Positions 34,064 to 47,402 are shown, numbered from the stretch's first letter. The stretch is DNA of 64,000 nt from Adiantum capillus-veneris (GCA_014529385.2 CM043953.1:85836342-85900341); one strand, 5' to 3'. A program made the numbers and translations. The notes: generated from the letters alone by a model not told the origin.

Positions 34064-36523
34064 TGTCGGAGAGCGCGGTTCCCCAGAGTTGACCGGGAAA
34101 GCACCGAGCTTCTAGCTGTGAGAGAGTAGCGAGTGAAAGAAGCAACAAAATAACAAGAAATTTACAACACAAGTGTGACCCAACTTTGCTTTCATTCAAT
34201 TTCCCAACTTATGTCTAAAGTATGGTCGAAATCGACCGTCGATATTCATCAAACTCGATCTACCAGGAAATCTTGTGTAATGATGGAATCTCCAAAAAAG
34301 GCCCCCATACATGTTGAATTCCTGTTGCCTGACTCTCCAACAGATCATAAAATCGGTTCTTGCCCGTTGCATGCTCAAGCCGTCGTTGGAGGCATACACC
34401 CGACCCCGCAATGATCACACGCTGGCCCAATACCAAGCTTTAGAAACCATCCTTCTTGCACCAGCGCTCACCCAGAGCCTTACTCTGTTCATTGAGTTAG
34501 CATCATATGAAAGATTTCCCTCTGCTTATGTTCTTCAAAGAATTTTTTTGATGCGATCATGAGAGAACCAAGTCAAGCTTTTTGATGTTCTCCGTCTTCC
34601 CGAGGAATAGGAACAAGAGAGCAAGCTTAGATTATAACAGCTTCGGATCTGGATGCTCGACTAATTAAGGGAGAGAGCTCTTAAAACTTTGAGATATGGC
34701 TCCCCTTTGAGCCGAGAGACCTATATTGGATGGATTGTCATGAGGGCGATCTTTAAGCTTGGGCACAAGGATGAGAGATAGACAGAGATCAATTAGCTCC
34801 TCGAAGCCAAAGAGCCAGGAGCCCGAGCACACCGAATATGACCAACCCCTTCAGCTTAGTTCCTCTCACCTGCCCTCCACAAAGTCACCCCTCTGACGAC
34901 TCTCAACCCATGAGGGAGAGGTGCCCTGCAACTTGCGGCCTCCTTCCCCATCTTGGCTGCAACCAAGACAACCAAAGGCCCCTCTCCACCCTGCTTAGCC
35001 CTCCCACATGGCGCCTCCTCCTCCTACGCCCTTCTCTCCTCTATATTGGGCCAGTCTCTTGGCCCTCTTCCTCATGCCATGGCAAACAACCACCTCAGCT
35101 TCAGTCGACCACCCCTTCTTGCACTCATAACCCCTTCAACTCCTTTTTCCCTCTTGAGGTTCTCATCTTCCCCTTATATATCCCTATTCTCCAGCTTGCG
35201 GCCTTCAGTGGCCAGCCGTCATGTGCAGTTCACCTCCGCCCTGCTTGTTGCTTCTTGCGACCTCCCCTTGTATGCCCCTTCTTGGGCCCCACAGCGTGCC
35301 TTGGCAGCCCTCCCCTTGTATCCCCCTCCTTGGGCCCCACAGCGTGCAGCCCTGGCAGCCCTCCCCTCTACTGCATGCCCTGGTGGCCCCTCGTTCACCT
35401 GCGCTATCGGCAGCCGGCTGCCCCCTTGCTCTCAGCAGCTTACCCTGCAGGCCCCTCCCTCCCGTGCTCTCCACGCTCCCCTCTCCCTGCATGCCGCCAC
35501 CCCGTTTCCTTCCAACTGCGGGTTCCAGCTGCCTTTCCTCCTCATGCACACACACTGCCCCCCGTTCTTCTCCAGCAACCAACCAGTAGCGACCTCGCTA
35601 CAACCAGTAGCGACCTCGCTACTGGTTTCCTCTTTTTTTCTTATAAACAAAATAAAGCCAGTTAATTGGCCTCCATTCCCACACAACCACTCGCCTCCAA
35701 AGTGTAGCACATATACTTGCAGACCAAAGCATTGTTGAGAAAAAAAACTCCATAGCGGCGCCACATTTGGCATACATAGCAACTAAGGTTATGCTAAGCA
35801 TAACGACTCTGATGCTTTCGAAGTGCACCACTTTTGACATACATCTCGGTCAAAGCATTCCCGTGCACAACAATTTTGGTATACATCCCTGCCAACTTCA
35901 ATAAGCCATATCTCTGCACTTCAGATCCTGATTGACATGCTATCAACTCCTGTTGACTCCATTTTTCACACACTTCTCGTAGAACTTGGATAAGCACCCA
36001 AAAATCTCCGATGGCACATCTCCCAATCCGACCATTCTGCCCCCAGAATCGGCCCCCGTCCCAACTTTGGTAGCTCATAGCTTGCCACACGGGACTCCGA
36101 TTGCCAAATTGGAAAGACCGATAGGATGCAATTAAACTTGAGCACTTCGACTTTATCCACAAACATCAGCTCTGATCATTCACTTGTACCTGTCCAATCC
36201 GTCGGGGATGAGCTGCAAAGCATTCCAACCTCACACTGGCATATCTTTCTCTATGTAGCTTTGTCTGTCATGCCATCTAGACCAGCATGAAAAGAACCTT
36301 AAGAACCACCATCTCGCTCATAAAATTAGCACTTTGGGAATTTCTATCTATCACCTTGTTTAGGCCCTCCTAGAGCCTTTCTGGCCTTTGAAAACCACAA
36401 TTAGCATACATGTCAAGCATCTAATGACATAATCAAACCCTAGCATAAATAATATCTTGGTAAAAACTTCCGAATATCCTTCAGTATTTCTTTTTCTCAC
36501 CATGCCTTCAAAGCAGCACGACA
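34064..36523 (-). mobile_element. Element C 5' LTR (about 2.46 kb)
   Basis: On the plus strand it runs from TGTCGGAGAG to GCAGCACGACA, i.e. TGTCG...CGACA inverted ends. The PBS adjoins the low end and the 3' LTR repeats the high part. The 34.8-35.7 kb section is C-rich and gives overlapping Pro/Ser-rich frames on both strands, which I consider non-coding. Confidence 0.75.
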
Positions 36524-36551
36524 GCGTGTGTGCTTGTATATATATGAGTGT

Positions 36552-37519
36552 TGTTGGGAGGTGTTGTAGCATGACCTAATTTCAACCCACACAAAATTAT
36601 CGAATCCGTGGATTGGCAAGCCGGCTAGGGCATGGAAGCACGAGCATTAGATGAATATAAAAAGAGGATTCAAGAGATCACCTCTCCAATGCAAGTAGAG
36701 ATTAACCATGGCAAGATTAACTCTAAACCTACTCTAATCACTAACATACAGACATAAAATCCACCAAAGTCCGACCTACCATAGACTAGAAACCCCAAGA
36801 ACACTAATGATAAGCACACACTAATTACATTGGTGTTGGCCTCTCCAATCACCACATGCCAATCACGGCACTTCATCAATAGCTACACACACGAAGTGAA
36901 TGGTGCTAGAGTTTCATAAAACCTATTTAGACACAAGCAAACAATAGGGCACAGACACTAATTACAAGATTAAGACCCAAATCAATCAACCTAATTAGTG
37001 ATGCTAAATATCATAAATCAAATGCTTATAGAAGAATAGGAGTGGGTAATAGCAAGAAGTACATACATCTCTCAAATCTAGAATAATGAGAGTGTAATAC
37101 TACTTCATGACATAATGAAATGTAGAGAAGAAGAGACTAATGAGAAAATAAGGATTAGATTAATCAAGGAGAGCTTACTCTAAATACAATGATTAGCACT
37201 AGCCTCTTCAGCATGGACATTAAGCTCAAGGCTAGGCCATAGAGTGAACACTCAAGAGAGAGGGAGCTCCCAAAAGTGGATCCTCAAGAGTGGATACTCA
37301 AGAATGAAGCCTCCTTGCATAAAGGATTCCTTTTAAAGGCTTTCACCACAATCCCTTTTACTATGGGTTTAAGCTTGAGCCCTCTTACTAGCATATACAG
37401 CTTTGGAACTCCCAATGAGCCCAAGACTTATACAAAGTGAGTGGGATATATTGTGATATCCATACCATATCTCCCGCTTGATGCATAACCGGTGTAGCCT
37501 GTGTTATCCGCTACTAACA
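36552..37519 (-). mobile_element. Element D 3' LTR
   Basis: 968 bp, plus-strand TGTTGGGAGG...CTAACA, repeated at 42227-43206 with scattered differences. The outer flank AGTGT matches AGTGC beyond the other LTR at four of five bases, a likely target duplication. Confidence 0.9.
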
Positions 37520-40500
37520 TTCCCCCCTACCTAATTTGGCGCACGTCCCTGTGTGCAGGTGAAGCAAAACACGGTGACATGGTAGAAAGAAAGTCCATGG
37601 AGGAAATGTTGAGCTGCAAAACATAAGAACAAGTAATGAGCATGAAAGGACAACAAGAATGAATAAAACATGAATCACAATGAACAATCATGCAAAGTGA
37701 ACTTTTTGCTTCTAAAACATGGGTGAATCATAGTAAAAAACAGAACACATAAAGAAAAAAAGACATTTAAACTATTGTGAAGATTAAACCACTTGAAATT
37801 TGAGTTTTATGCATGATACAGAAGCAATCAATTATGACCCTAGGCTAGTGCACGTTTATAAACCTACTAGCATAAACACTATGTGACCAATCTTAATAAA
37901 TCATTAAGTCTAGCATGTCTACAGGCTATAGAAAAGCTCCTAATCTATTAGTACATTGTCATAGATTTTTGAAGCTCATGGAAGTTTTGTGTTCATTTAT
38001 TTATTGGAAAAAGTAAATCACAACACAAAGCTACCACCCCAAGGCAAGTCTAGGTACGAGAGTGCGGCTTCTTGAACCCTCTAGAAGTTGCTCCAAAGAT
38101 CTACTAGCCTACCAAGGCGACGGCTAACCCCTATCAGCCCAAGGAATCGGTTTATGGCCTTGACCAAGTGAGCCAAGGTGATTCCCCTCGCCTGCCAAGT
38201 GCCAATAAGGTACTAGGCCTCACAAAGACACACCATAACATAGAAATTTTCTTTCATGTGTCTAGTAGAATTTTTGCTACTTTTTCTTGACACTTTTTTG
38301 CTTCATTGATTCATTTTTTTGCACTTTTTTATTGCTTCCAATATTAGATGCTATTGGCAATTAGACTAAAGGGCTAAAGCCTAATCATAGCCCTAGGTCA
38401 TGTTAAAAATGAATAGGTATTTAAAATATCACTAAGAGTCTAGGACTAATGAGCACTAAGAGTCTAGGACTGATGAGCAATGAACCTACATTAACCTAAG
38501 GTACTCAAGGTCAATTACCTATGATTGTCACACATAAAACCTAATTTTTTGATGATTTAATATTTACAAAGCAAAGTGTTGAAACTTTAGTATGCCTAAC
38601 TTTTGAACATGAAAGAACCATAGCTTAGAACCAAAAAATAATTAGGCCAAGCATGGGGAATGCAAAGATGGATAAAAGAGACAAATCATGGAAGAATTTC
38701 ACCTATTCATGCTCTTTGTGCATCCTTGAGCAAGCATCCTTTGTGTAGAGAAGTCTCTTGACCTTTTTTTGCAATCCAAGCTGATTTGAAGCTGTGAAAG
38801 GCCTTTTATTCGAAGCCAAAAACACACAAAAAAACACACCCAAGCACTAAAGCATTAGCAATGGTAGATCTCAAAGTTCATATGCTTGCCAAAAAATAAC
38901 TTTCCTTTTAGTGCAAAGAGAATTTTCAATAAAGCCAATCACTAGATCATGCATAAGGAAAATACTCACACAATCATCACCCCCACTATCCATGCCCACA
39001 CTTTGCTCTTACATAGCAAATATGACATACATAGAAAAGAGAGACAAAAAGCATATGAGGACATAAATTTCATCTCTGCAAAGGCAATCCCTCAAATTTT
39101 GTATCATTGAGTAAACTGTTGCCCAAGAGCTCCATAATTTAGTGCATAAAATCATTTGATGTTCAAAATATGCATTAAAAGAGTTGTAAGCATCGACAAT
39201 CTAGTAATCAATGAAGTGAACCACAATCCATGACACAACTTATGCACCGACGTGCTCTCATGCATCAAGTTTCTACATGTGAAGCAAGAAAAGAGACTGG
39301 TGTCAGTTAATGAACACGTACAAATGAGCATTTCACTCTCAGACACGAACCTATCATAAAAGACTCGATTGAATAGTCAATCAAAGAACTTAAATCAGTG
39401 TTTTTTTTCTCTTTTTTCTCAAATAGTGAGTTTTTTTGCATGATTAAGCAGGTCACTATCCTAATCCTTTCAACCCATTGATTAAGTGAGAATCAAGAAT
39501 TCATTTATCGATTGACTGTCTTGCAATTTTGATTTAGTCAAGGACAATGAATGTTCGTGACTCAAATTTTTTCAAAGTTTTTTGTAGCTTTCATGGGGGA
39601 GAGGATATGATCTCGTGGGAGCGCATGCTTAGATTTTTATTTTATTTTTGAAAAAATGCCTGATTGCGAGGGTTGCAGCTGTGGGGTTGCCAAAGAGAGA
39701 GAGGATTGGGACTTGCAAAAGTGTGTGTGTGTGTGTGTGTGTGTGTTGGGTTGAGTGTACGTGCCAAACCACCACGTCAAGCATGGAAGCAGTGCAACGC
39801 AATACGCATGAGTGTGTATGAGACGGGTTTGCAGCCAGGACATGGGAATCATGGGATGTGGTGTGCGTGGGGTCTCTTGACAGCATCACATCAAGTGTGT
39901 GTGTGTGTGTGTGTGTGGTGCCCACTGCAGTTAGTAAAGCGGCTTGCACTGAGCTCAGGTGAGCAAGTTGTGTGTATACACTAAGCAACACGGTAAATGG
40001 GCCAACTCAAGCAGGAATGGCATCAGATGGGTGGGGTGAGTGCCTCAAATTGGGAGGGTAAAGCGTGTTCATCATGAGGGTAGTGGGCGTGAGACCCGGA
40101 CATGCATAGTGAGGGTAGGGTCATATATAGGAGCCATTGAATTATGGGGCACGTGCAAGCAGTATGCATAATGCCATAGGCAAGCCAAGGCGGGACCAAG
40201 GCAGCATTGAGTGCTCAAAAAATGTCACAAACGAAGTGTGTGTGGGTTTTGTCTTGCATGAGCGCCAATCCAGGCTGAAAAGCTGCTAGCCAAATTGTGT
40301 TTGTGTGTGTAAAGTTTTAGGCCATCATGGCCTTTTCAACGAGGTGCGAGCCAGGCAAGTGGGGCCGAGCCAAAGCAACGTGTGTGTGTGTGTGGTAGCG
40401 CCTGAACCGGGCCAGCAAAAAATGACATACAAATTAAGGAGCTTTTTTTTAAAAAAATTTAATTCCAAAATTCATTGGAGCTTGTTCTCGCACGGTACAT

Positions 40501-42226
40501 GTGCTTTCACATTGGGGAGATTCAACACGGACTCTTAAGTTAAAAAATACAAAGCTTCGAGATTGGTTTTCTCTGCAAAATATAAATCTCTTTTACCGTA
40601 TGAAAACACCGAATCAAACCCTTCTTTTCTAATGTGTTTTTCATTTCCTCGAAAATCCCATGCACTATCTCACATCAAATCAATCTCAACACCCCAATTG
40701 TATCGCCCAATCCCTCAATCAATTATGCAAAATCATCTATATTTTGGTCTCAATTTAATACATAATGCCCAAACGAATTGATTAAGATATATCAACCTTA
40801 ATATGTTGCCAATTATACATGATTCACCAATGATGCAAGCTAAAAAAATTAGTTCAATGGTGATTTTGGACCAAGCTTTACACAATGTAGCACATAGGCC
40901 TCCCAAATGCAAATGTATATCCAATTTTCAATCATTTCAATTCGGTTGCTTATATCCCATGTCAATAAATAATCCAATTCCAATCAGATATTCATCACGT
41001 TTGTATGGCTACACACAATTGATTATAGCATTTGCAAAGGCACAATTCAATGGAATTTTTACCAATTTTTGTCAAATTGACATACACAACATTGGTCATT
41101 TATCCAATCATTTTCAATTGAGTATCAATTGAATCATCATAAATCACTTATTCATGCATAAACCAATCTTTTAGGCCTTTCAATCATCATAATTGGTAAT
41201 GTCTCCCAATTATCATCCCCAATTTGGATATCATATGCCATTGAGTAGACACACACCCAAATTTAGACCGAAATTTTATGCAACTAATGCACCAATTTCA
41301 CATTGCATGCTCAAATTGCAAACTCAATCAAGCATAAGTGAATGTATGCATGCTCAATTTCTAAAAAAATTAACACTATTTTGACCCAATCAAGCAATGC
41401 GCACACTGAAAAATTAAGCACAAATGATCAAATTTGGCTCAATTGGCATTACTTTTAGGCTTACACCTAATGATTGTACACACTTTTTATGAACATTTCA
41501 AAATCATTTAGGTGCCCTAATTGACCATCAATCATAGAAAATCAAGTGGTCTTGGATAGGCACACACACTCAATTTTTGCCCAATTTTTTGGCATTTAAG
41601 CTTATCCAATGATTGAATTAGTTTAGCATACATATCAATTTCATGAGCAAGTGAGTGCACTTAAATTATAATCACTCTCCAATAAAAAATTGACATGAGC
41701 AAGTGAGTGCACTTACATCATAATCACACTCCAAGCTATTCCTTTGCTCCACGCGAAGACGCATCATTGCACACACAAGTATGTGCACCACGAAATCGGC
41801 TCCAAAATTGACCATTGTGGGCCAAAAATCAAACACTCAAATCATCAAATTAAGCATAAAATAGCACAATTAACTTGATTAGAGTGATGATTCCACTTCT
41901 AAAAAGGGGATTTAACATTCATTACACTTCAATTGTTAGCGGTTAGATTAGAAAATCTAGCCAAAAATTAGCAAAATTAGCATGAAATTAGTACAATTAG
42001 CATGGAAATGAGACAAAATTAGCGAGAGTTAGAAATTAGTGAAATTGGGGGTTTGGGGTATTCATAACTCAACATTAGCTTCAATTGCTTGGACAAAATC
42101 ATCAAATCAGACCAAAAATTGAGTTACACATACTCAAAAACCAACAAAATTAGTATTGAAATCACTCTATTCTAAACATCCTAAACTCACTAGCTTAGGT
42201 TATCGATACCCGTCAATGGCACCAAA
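37520..42226 (-). mobile_element. Element D interior, non-coding (LARD-like)
   Basis: This 4.7-kb interior has no gag or pol frame on either strand. Read on the minus strand, a PBS (tggtgccattgacgg) lies three bases inside the 5' LTR at about 42208-42223. A PPT (aggtaggggggaa) touches the 3' LTR at 37520-37532. The layout is that of a large retrotransposon derivative that must use enzymes from another element. Internal landmarks: a 24-bp tandem duplication at 38430-38477, GT runs at about 39719-39747 and 39893-39917, and a ~52-bp tandem duplication near 41642-41715. From 40.6 to 42.1 kb the sequence is AT-rich and dense in caatt/aattg words. Confidence 0.8.
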
Positions 42227-43206
42227 TGTTGGGAGGCGTTGTAGCAAGGACCTAATCACAACCCACACAAAATTATCAAATCCATGGATCGGCATCCCGG
42301 CTAGGGTATGGAAGCACGAGCATCGGATGAATATGAATAGAGGATTCAAGAGATCGCCTCTCCAATGTAATTAGAGATTAGCCATGGCAAGACTAACTCT
42401 AAACCTACTCTAATCACTAATCAATCAACTCCTACACACATCAACTCCACCGAAGTCCGACTTACCATAGACTAGAAACCCCAAGCACACTAATGATAAG
42501 CACGCACTAATTACATTGGTGTTGGCCTCTCCAATCACCACATGCCAATCACAAAAACTTCATCAATAGCTACACACACAAAGTGAATGATCCTAGAGTT
42601 TGATAAAAACTATCTACACATAAGCAAACAATAGGGCACACACACTAATTACAAGATTAAGACCCAACTCAATCAACCTAATTAGTGATACTAAATATCA
42701 TAAATCAAATGCTTATAGAAGAATAGGAGTGGTTAATAGCAAGAAGTACATACCTCTCTCAAATCTAGAATAATGAGAGTGTAATACTACTTCATGACAT
42801 TATGAAATGTAGAGATGAATAGACTTATGAGAAAATAGGGATTAGATTAATCAAGAAGAGCTTACTCTAATTACAATGGTTAGCACTAGCCTCTTAAGCA
42901 TGGACATTAAGCTCAAGGCTAGGCCATAGAGTGAACACACAAGAAAGAGGGAGATCTCAAAAGTGGATCCTCAAGAGTGGATACTCAACAATGAAGCCTC
43001 CTTGCATATAAGCTTCCTTTTAAAGGATTTCACCACAATCCCTTCTACTATGGGTTTAAGCTTACGCCCTCTAACTAGCATATACAACTTTGGAACTCCC
43101 AATGAGACCAAGACTTATACAAAGTAAGTGGGAACTATTGTGATATCCATAGCATATCTCCCGCTCGATGCATAACCGGTGTAGCCTGTGTTAGCCACTT
43201 CTAACA
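42227..43206 (-). mobile_element. Element D 5' LTR
   Basis: 980 bp, homologous to 36552-37519 along its full length, ending cttctaaca before AGTGC. The two LTRs differ more than those of element B, so element D is older. Confidence 0.9.
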
Positions 43207-43249
43207 AGTGCATATGTTCGTGAGTATGTAAATGTGTATGTGTGCTGGT

Positions 43250-43432
43250 CGGCAAGAGTGTGTGTGTGTGTGAACAATAGCATAGGGGTATATATATATA
43301 TATATATATATATACGTGTTGCTTACGTTGCAGGCTACAGAGAATGAGGGGGGGAGGGAGATGGCGTGAGTGAGGCTGTGAGAGGGATTGGAGGGGTATG
43401 GGGAGTGTGTGAGTGTGTGTGTGTGTGTGTAG

Positions 43433-43503
<71 letters not shown>

Positions 43504-43520
43504 TAGGTGTGTGTGTGTGT

Positions 43521-43598
<78 letters not shown>

Positions 43599-43757
43599 AA
43601 GAGTTGGATTACTCCGTAGTTGCGTCCTGCATGGCGGGTGTTGACATCGAGGGAAAGAGAGAGAGAGGGCGGGAGTGAGAGATGGGGAGAGGGAGTGAGG
43701 CTAAGGGGGTGAGTGTGTAGGGGTGTGTGTGTGTGTGTGGGTAGCAAGATATATATC

Positions 43758-43809
<52 letters not shown>

Positions 43810-43984
43810 ATTGTTCTCTGTATGCACCCTCGTGGCTGTCCTGATACAAAACGATTGGGGGAGAGAGAGTCAAGGGGGTGGGCGGAAGAGGGAGAAGTGT
43901 AGCGGGCCAAGGGGACGAGGGGTTGAGGGGATGGAGTGAGGGGGGGTATGTGGAGTGTGTGTGAGAGTGTAGGTGTGTGTGTAC

Positions 43985-44035
<51 letters not shown>

Positions 44036-44045
44036 AAGAAAGACT
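43250..44045. repeat. Microsatellite cluster (GT, TA, GA)
   Basis: Alternating (GT)n, (TA)n and (GA)n tracts: TA at about 43291-43313 and 43749-43783; GT at about 43409-43459, 43507-43522 and 43722-43739; GA at about 43460-43501, 43525-43603, 43784-43809 and 43986-44040. Long ORFs across them are artefacts. Confidence 0.9.
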
Positions 44046-44179
44046 CCTTGCCAAGGATTTAATATTTACATAATTACGTCAAATTTTGTGTGATCACAAG
44101 GTCTTATTGACACATTTACATGATCAGAGTAAACATGATCACATAGAACCCGGTTAATGCTGACTTGCAAACCCACAAA

Positions 44180-44280
44180 ATTCCCGTCGGACTTTTCAGT
44201 ATCCCCGAGGGCCCACCGGGATAACTGAAAAGCCTGGCGGGCTGTCAATGTCATATATACGCGGGCCCGCTGGGTGTATT
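44180..44280. repeat. GC-rich hairpin block, left
   Basis: cggacttttcagt pairs with actgaaaagcctgg around cccgagggcccaccggg, followed by gcgggcccgctggg. Its order of motifs (CCC-CGG-CTTTT-CA...CCCGG-GG-CCC) resembles the block at 50540-50640 in the same orientation, suggesting related transposon subterminal structure. Confidence 0.6.
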
Positions 44281-44299
44281 ATCGTCTTTGTTTCATCTT

Positions 44300-44301
<2 letters not shown>

Positions 44302-44384
<83 letters not shown>
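44302..44384. repeat. (GA)n microsatellite
   Basis: An uninterrupted GA tract of about 83 bp, followed at 44441 by the hairpin array. Confidence 0.95.
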
Positions 44385-44388
<4 letters not shown>

Positions 44389-44440
44389 CAACCACCTTTG
44401 CAGGTATGCTGAGAGGAGAGAAGAGAGAGGGAGAGAGGGG

Positions 44441-45048
44441 GTCGTGTGGGAGCGTGCTCTGCATCGCAGTGCACGACAGCAGCAGAGTATCTGACCACAC
44501 GATCCGGGTATGTGTTGTGTGTCTGTGTAGGCGTTGTGTGGTAGCATGCCTTTTGTCATAGTGTGCAACAGTAATAAGGTACCTTACCACACAATGGGAG
44601 TGTGTATGTGTAAGCTGTTCTACGGAACAGTGCTTATCACGGGGGCATCACCTCGATGACACGGGGAAAACGGTGTCATTGTGGTAAATATTGGCTTACT
44701 GTCTGGGTACTACGTCGGTAATGCGGCGAATCTAGTATCCTTATGGTAAGTCAACTTCCCTTCCCCTTTCCCAAAAAACATATGGGCATCGATCAGTAAC
44801 GCGGCTATATGATGTTTGTATGTAGGTCATTGTTTTTCCTTAGATTCAGGCGGCACTCGATCGGTAACGCGGCTAATAGAGTGTTGTTTGTCAAAAGCAT
44901 ATGTTTTTGCATAAATGTGGCATTCAGGTCGTTAACCCGGCCGTACGAACATCATATAATTTGTATGTGCATGTGCAGTTAGTTTTTTAAGTATTAAGTA
45001 TATGAAATACTTGGTCGGTAACGTGGCTGTGAAGAGTATTTCATATAC
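44441..45048. repeat. Array of eight hairpins, five with one conserved loop core
   Basis: Stems by position: 44442-44449/44495-44502 (TCGTGTGG), 44534-44543/44585-44594 (TTGTGTGGTA), 44634-44640/44681-44687 with inner ATGACAC/GTGTCAT, 44693-44699/44746-44752 with inner 44705-44712/44733-44740, 44778-44783/44818-44823 with CATC/GATG, 44854-44858/44879-44883 (CACTC), a weak stem around 44915/44949, and 44998-45011/45035-45048 (GTATATGAAATACT, perfect). The last five loops hold the core RTCGGTAACGYGGCT (at 44714, 44792, 44860, 44928 and 45014) with few changes. The first two hairpins are homologous to each other along about 60 bp. No coding frame spans the array. It ends about 220 bp before the ATG of the kinase-like ORF. 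Confidence 0.75.
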
Positions 45049-45270
45049 AAAATGTATGAATTGTTTGATTTTGTTGTTTTTAACTGCTTATTTGAAATTA
45101 TATACTAGCTAATCATATTCAAAATAATACTTTATTCATCAATCATCGCTATTTTAAATGTTCCATTTATATAGAATACTTTATTCATCAATCATCGTTG
45201 TTTTAAATGTTCCATTTATATAGAATAATTTATTCATCAATCGTCGCTATTTGTATTGTCTAGTGAAAAT

Positions 45271-46740
45271 ATGACGCCAGATCAAAAGAAATGTATTATG
45301 CGTGCTATTCGTAAAGAATGTATTTTGGCAATCTCATCATGTGCAGCTGATCGCATACAGCAAATTAGTGAAAGCGATGTCTACATCAAAGACATCACTA
45401 GCGCTATATGGGAGAACACAGAGCGTAGGTAGTGACTTGAAGGCCAATACAGGTTGTTGCGTCCAAGTGGGATACGAGAATTTGACTCCCACCATAAGGT
45501 TAGGACAATGCTGGGCAATAGGAAAGTATGTTGTAGAGACTTAAAGGAAGATATCCCACTTGCTTGCGACATGTCAAAATTAGAGCTCTGGGATAAATTG
45601 TGGGAAGAATAAAAGGTAAAGATGAAGTGTGTGAAAGCGCAGGACCAAGCAACCTTACCCAAGAGATTGAAGATGGCCCAACATGTGCAAGCAGCTTTGG
45701 GAGGTCGATTCGATGCCAGCGGCACCGGCACAATCATGCACACTACTTTGAATGAAAAGCGCGCTCATCTTGTCGGCATTCCTCATTAGAAGCCTTAGTA
45801 GAAGGTATGAGGATTGGAGCAGTCTCCTGCGGTGTGTGCACATTGTACACCATCAAAGGTATCTCATTTTTTCCAGACCACATTACATATGTGGGAAAAT
45901 GTTATAAGGGAGGGAGTGAGGCAAAATTTGAGAGCTTTCAGACAGAGCAAGGAATGCAAACACTTCACCCCTCCATTGTAAGGTGCATTGGGTTTACTAC
46001 AGAAGCTCCTTGGATCACGATATTCCCATACTACAATGGGGGTACCGTGGGTGACATGATGTGTCCCTTATCGTTTGCTCATGGATTGTTCAGATGACAC
46101 ATGCACAAGCTACAACACGGCTGGAGGTCACTTCTTGTAGCAAACAACCCTGTATGCGAGATAGACACGGTGCGGATCAAAGCAGTGATCGAGAAGATGC
46201 CGACAATTTGTCATGCCTTAATCGATGGTGTTGCAGATGCCCACTCAGCCGGTATAGTGCACAGTGACCTGCACCCATTCAATGTAATGTTGGACTTTAC
46301 TCGTGCCAACAAACCCCGCGTCGGCATCATTGATTGGGGTATGATGCTGAGAACACCTGCTAAGCGTGTAGCAAATAATTATCTATCTCCAAGCGCACAG
46401 TCGGATGAAGCAGTTTTTAATGCATAGAAAGCAAGGAATGCCGAGATGGCTAAGCGACCATGGATTTCTCCCGAACTATAGGATCCACGGTGCACAGATG
46501 CATATACAAAAGCGAGTGACATTTATGCATTGGGCTACCTATTTGACATGCTGGCAGATTTTTGGAGTGCAGCCAAAAAAAATTATTTTCCAGAAGAAGT
46601 TTTTTACCACCCGGATGAAGATGTTATGAGGGCTATTCAAATTAAAGTAGATTGTTGGATGAAGTTAAAAGAGTGGGAACAAAGAAGGAATGCTTCTGAT
46701 GTGCTGATATTTTTCAAAGAACAGACCCTAACCCTGTCCA
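45271..46740 (+). pseudogene. Protein-kinase-like gene, several in-frame stops
   Basis: From the ATG at 45271 a 53-codon stretch (MTPDQKKCIMRAIRKE...) is followed by stops at 45430-45435, near 45610 and near 45790, then a shift into the frame of 45807. There the kinase fold is readable: N-lobe SEAKFESFQTEQGMQTLHP with IVRCIGF, catalytic loop IVHSDLHPFNVML (HRD is HSD), metal site IIDWG (DFG is DWG), PWISPEL at the APE position and SDIYALGYLF at the DxWxxG position. A TGA at 46095-46097 and two further stops (46425 region and about 46479) interrupt the same frame. Kinase motifs in the right order make the family likely. The substrate and subgroup are unknown. It converges with the hAT transposase on the other strand. 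Confidence 0.7.
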
Positions 46741-47061
46741 ACGTCCACTTGTTGAACTTGCACCATCATTTTATCCGATTCAAATATTTCTATGATATAC
46801 ATGTCTTGTCTAGTGTATTCTTTGTTTTATTGAAGTGTATTATCTGCTTTGAAGTGGTTCACCTAATTGAGTCAGTTATCTTTAGTCATTTCAAATTTGT
46901 CATTTAACTGTCAGTATTTCAAATTTGCCTTGTGGTTCAATTAGTCGCATTTGTTGTGGTTTGATTTAGTGGATTCCGTGCAGTGTCCCAATGAGTGAGA
47001 GTATATATTTACCAATGATATTGAATATTTGTCTATCTGTTGACTACAACTCTAAGAGAAT

Positions 47062-47320
47062 ATGGCCCATCAAGAACAAGATATTGGCACCCAATCATTG
47101 CTTGGTGATCAACAACAAGCGGTTGTTAATGCATTTCAGTGCATGAAGTCTTTGGCACATGGCATTTTGGCACAACAAGCGACACGTACTGCTCGTCGCT
47201 GAATCTCAAAGTGGGAAAATCCGAACCATATGCAATGGAAAGAGATCAATAAATATGTGAGCAAGATGCTACTTCAGGGCAACACATTGAGATCGACAAA
47301 CTATGTACTATCAAGAATTT
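47062..47320 (+). pseudogene. Small unassigned ORF
   Basis: ATG at 47062 opens 46 codons (MAHQEQDIGTQSLLGDQQQ...). After one TGA at 47200-47202 the frame stays open for about 39 more codons (ISKWENPNHMQWKEINKYV). I do not recognise it. It lies between the kinase-like gene and the end of the transposase. Confidence 0.3.
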
Positions 47321-47402
47321 GAAGCATTGTAATTACTCAAAACACATTTGAATACAAGGTATTTTACAATGGTTTTTGACATTTACTCATTCTACTCTCA
47401 AG

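Noticed and set aside
34838-35738. Two overlapping Pro/Ser-rich ORFs of 260-275 codons
   Set aside because: They lie in a C-rich part of the element C LTR. Several frames on both strands are open and the composition explains it.
39629-39991. 120-codon ORF in element D
   Set aside because: Thr-His runs come from GT repeats. No conserved domain and no Gag features.
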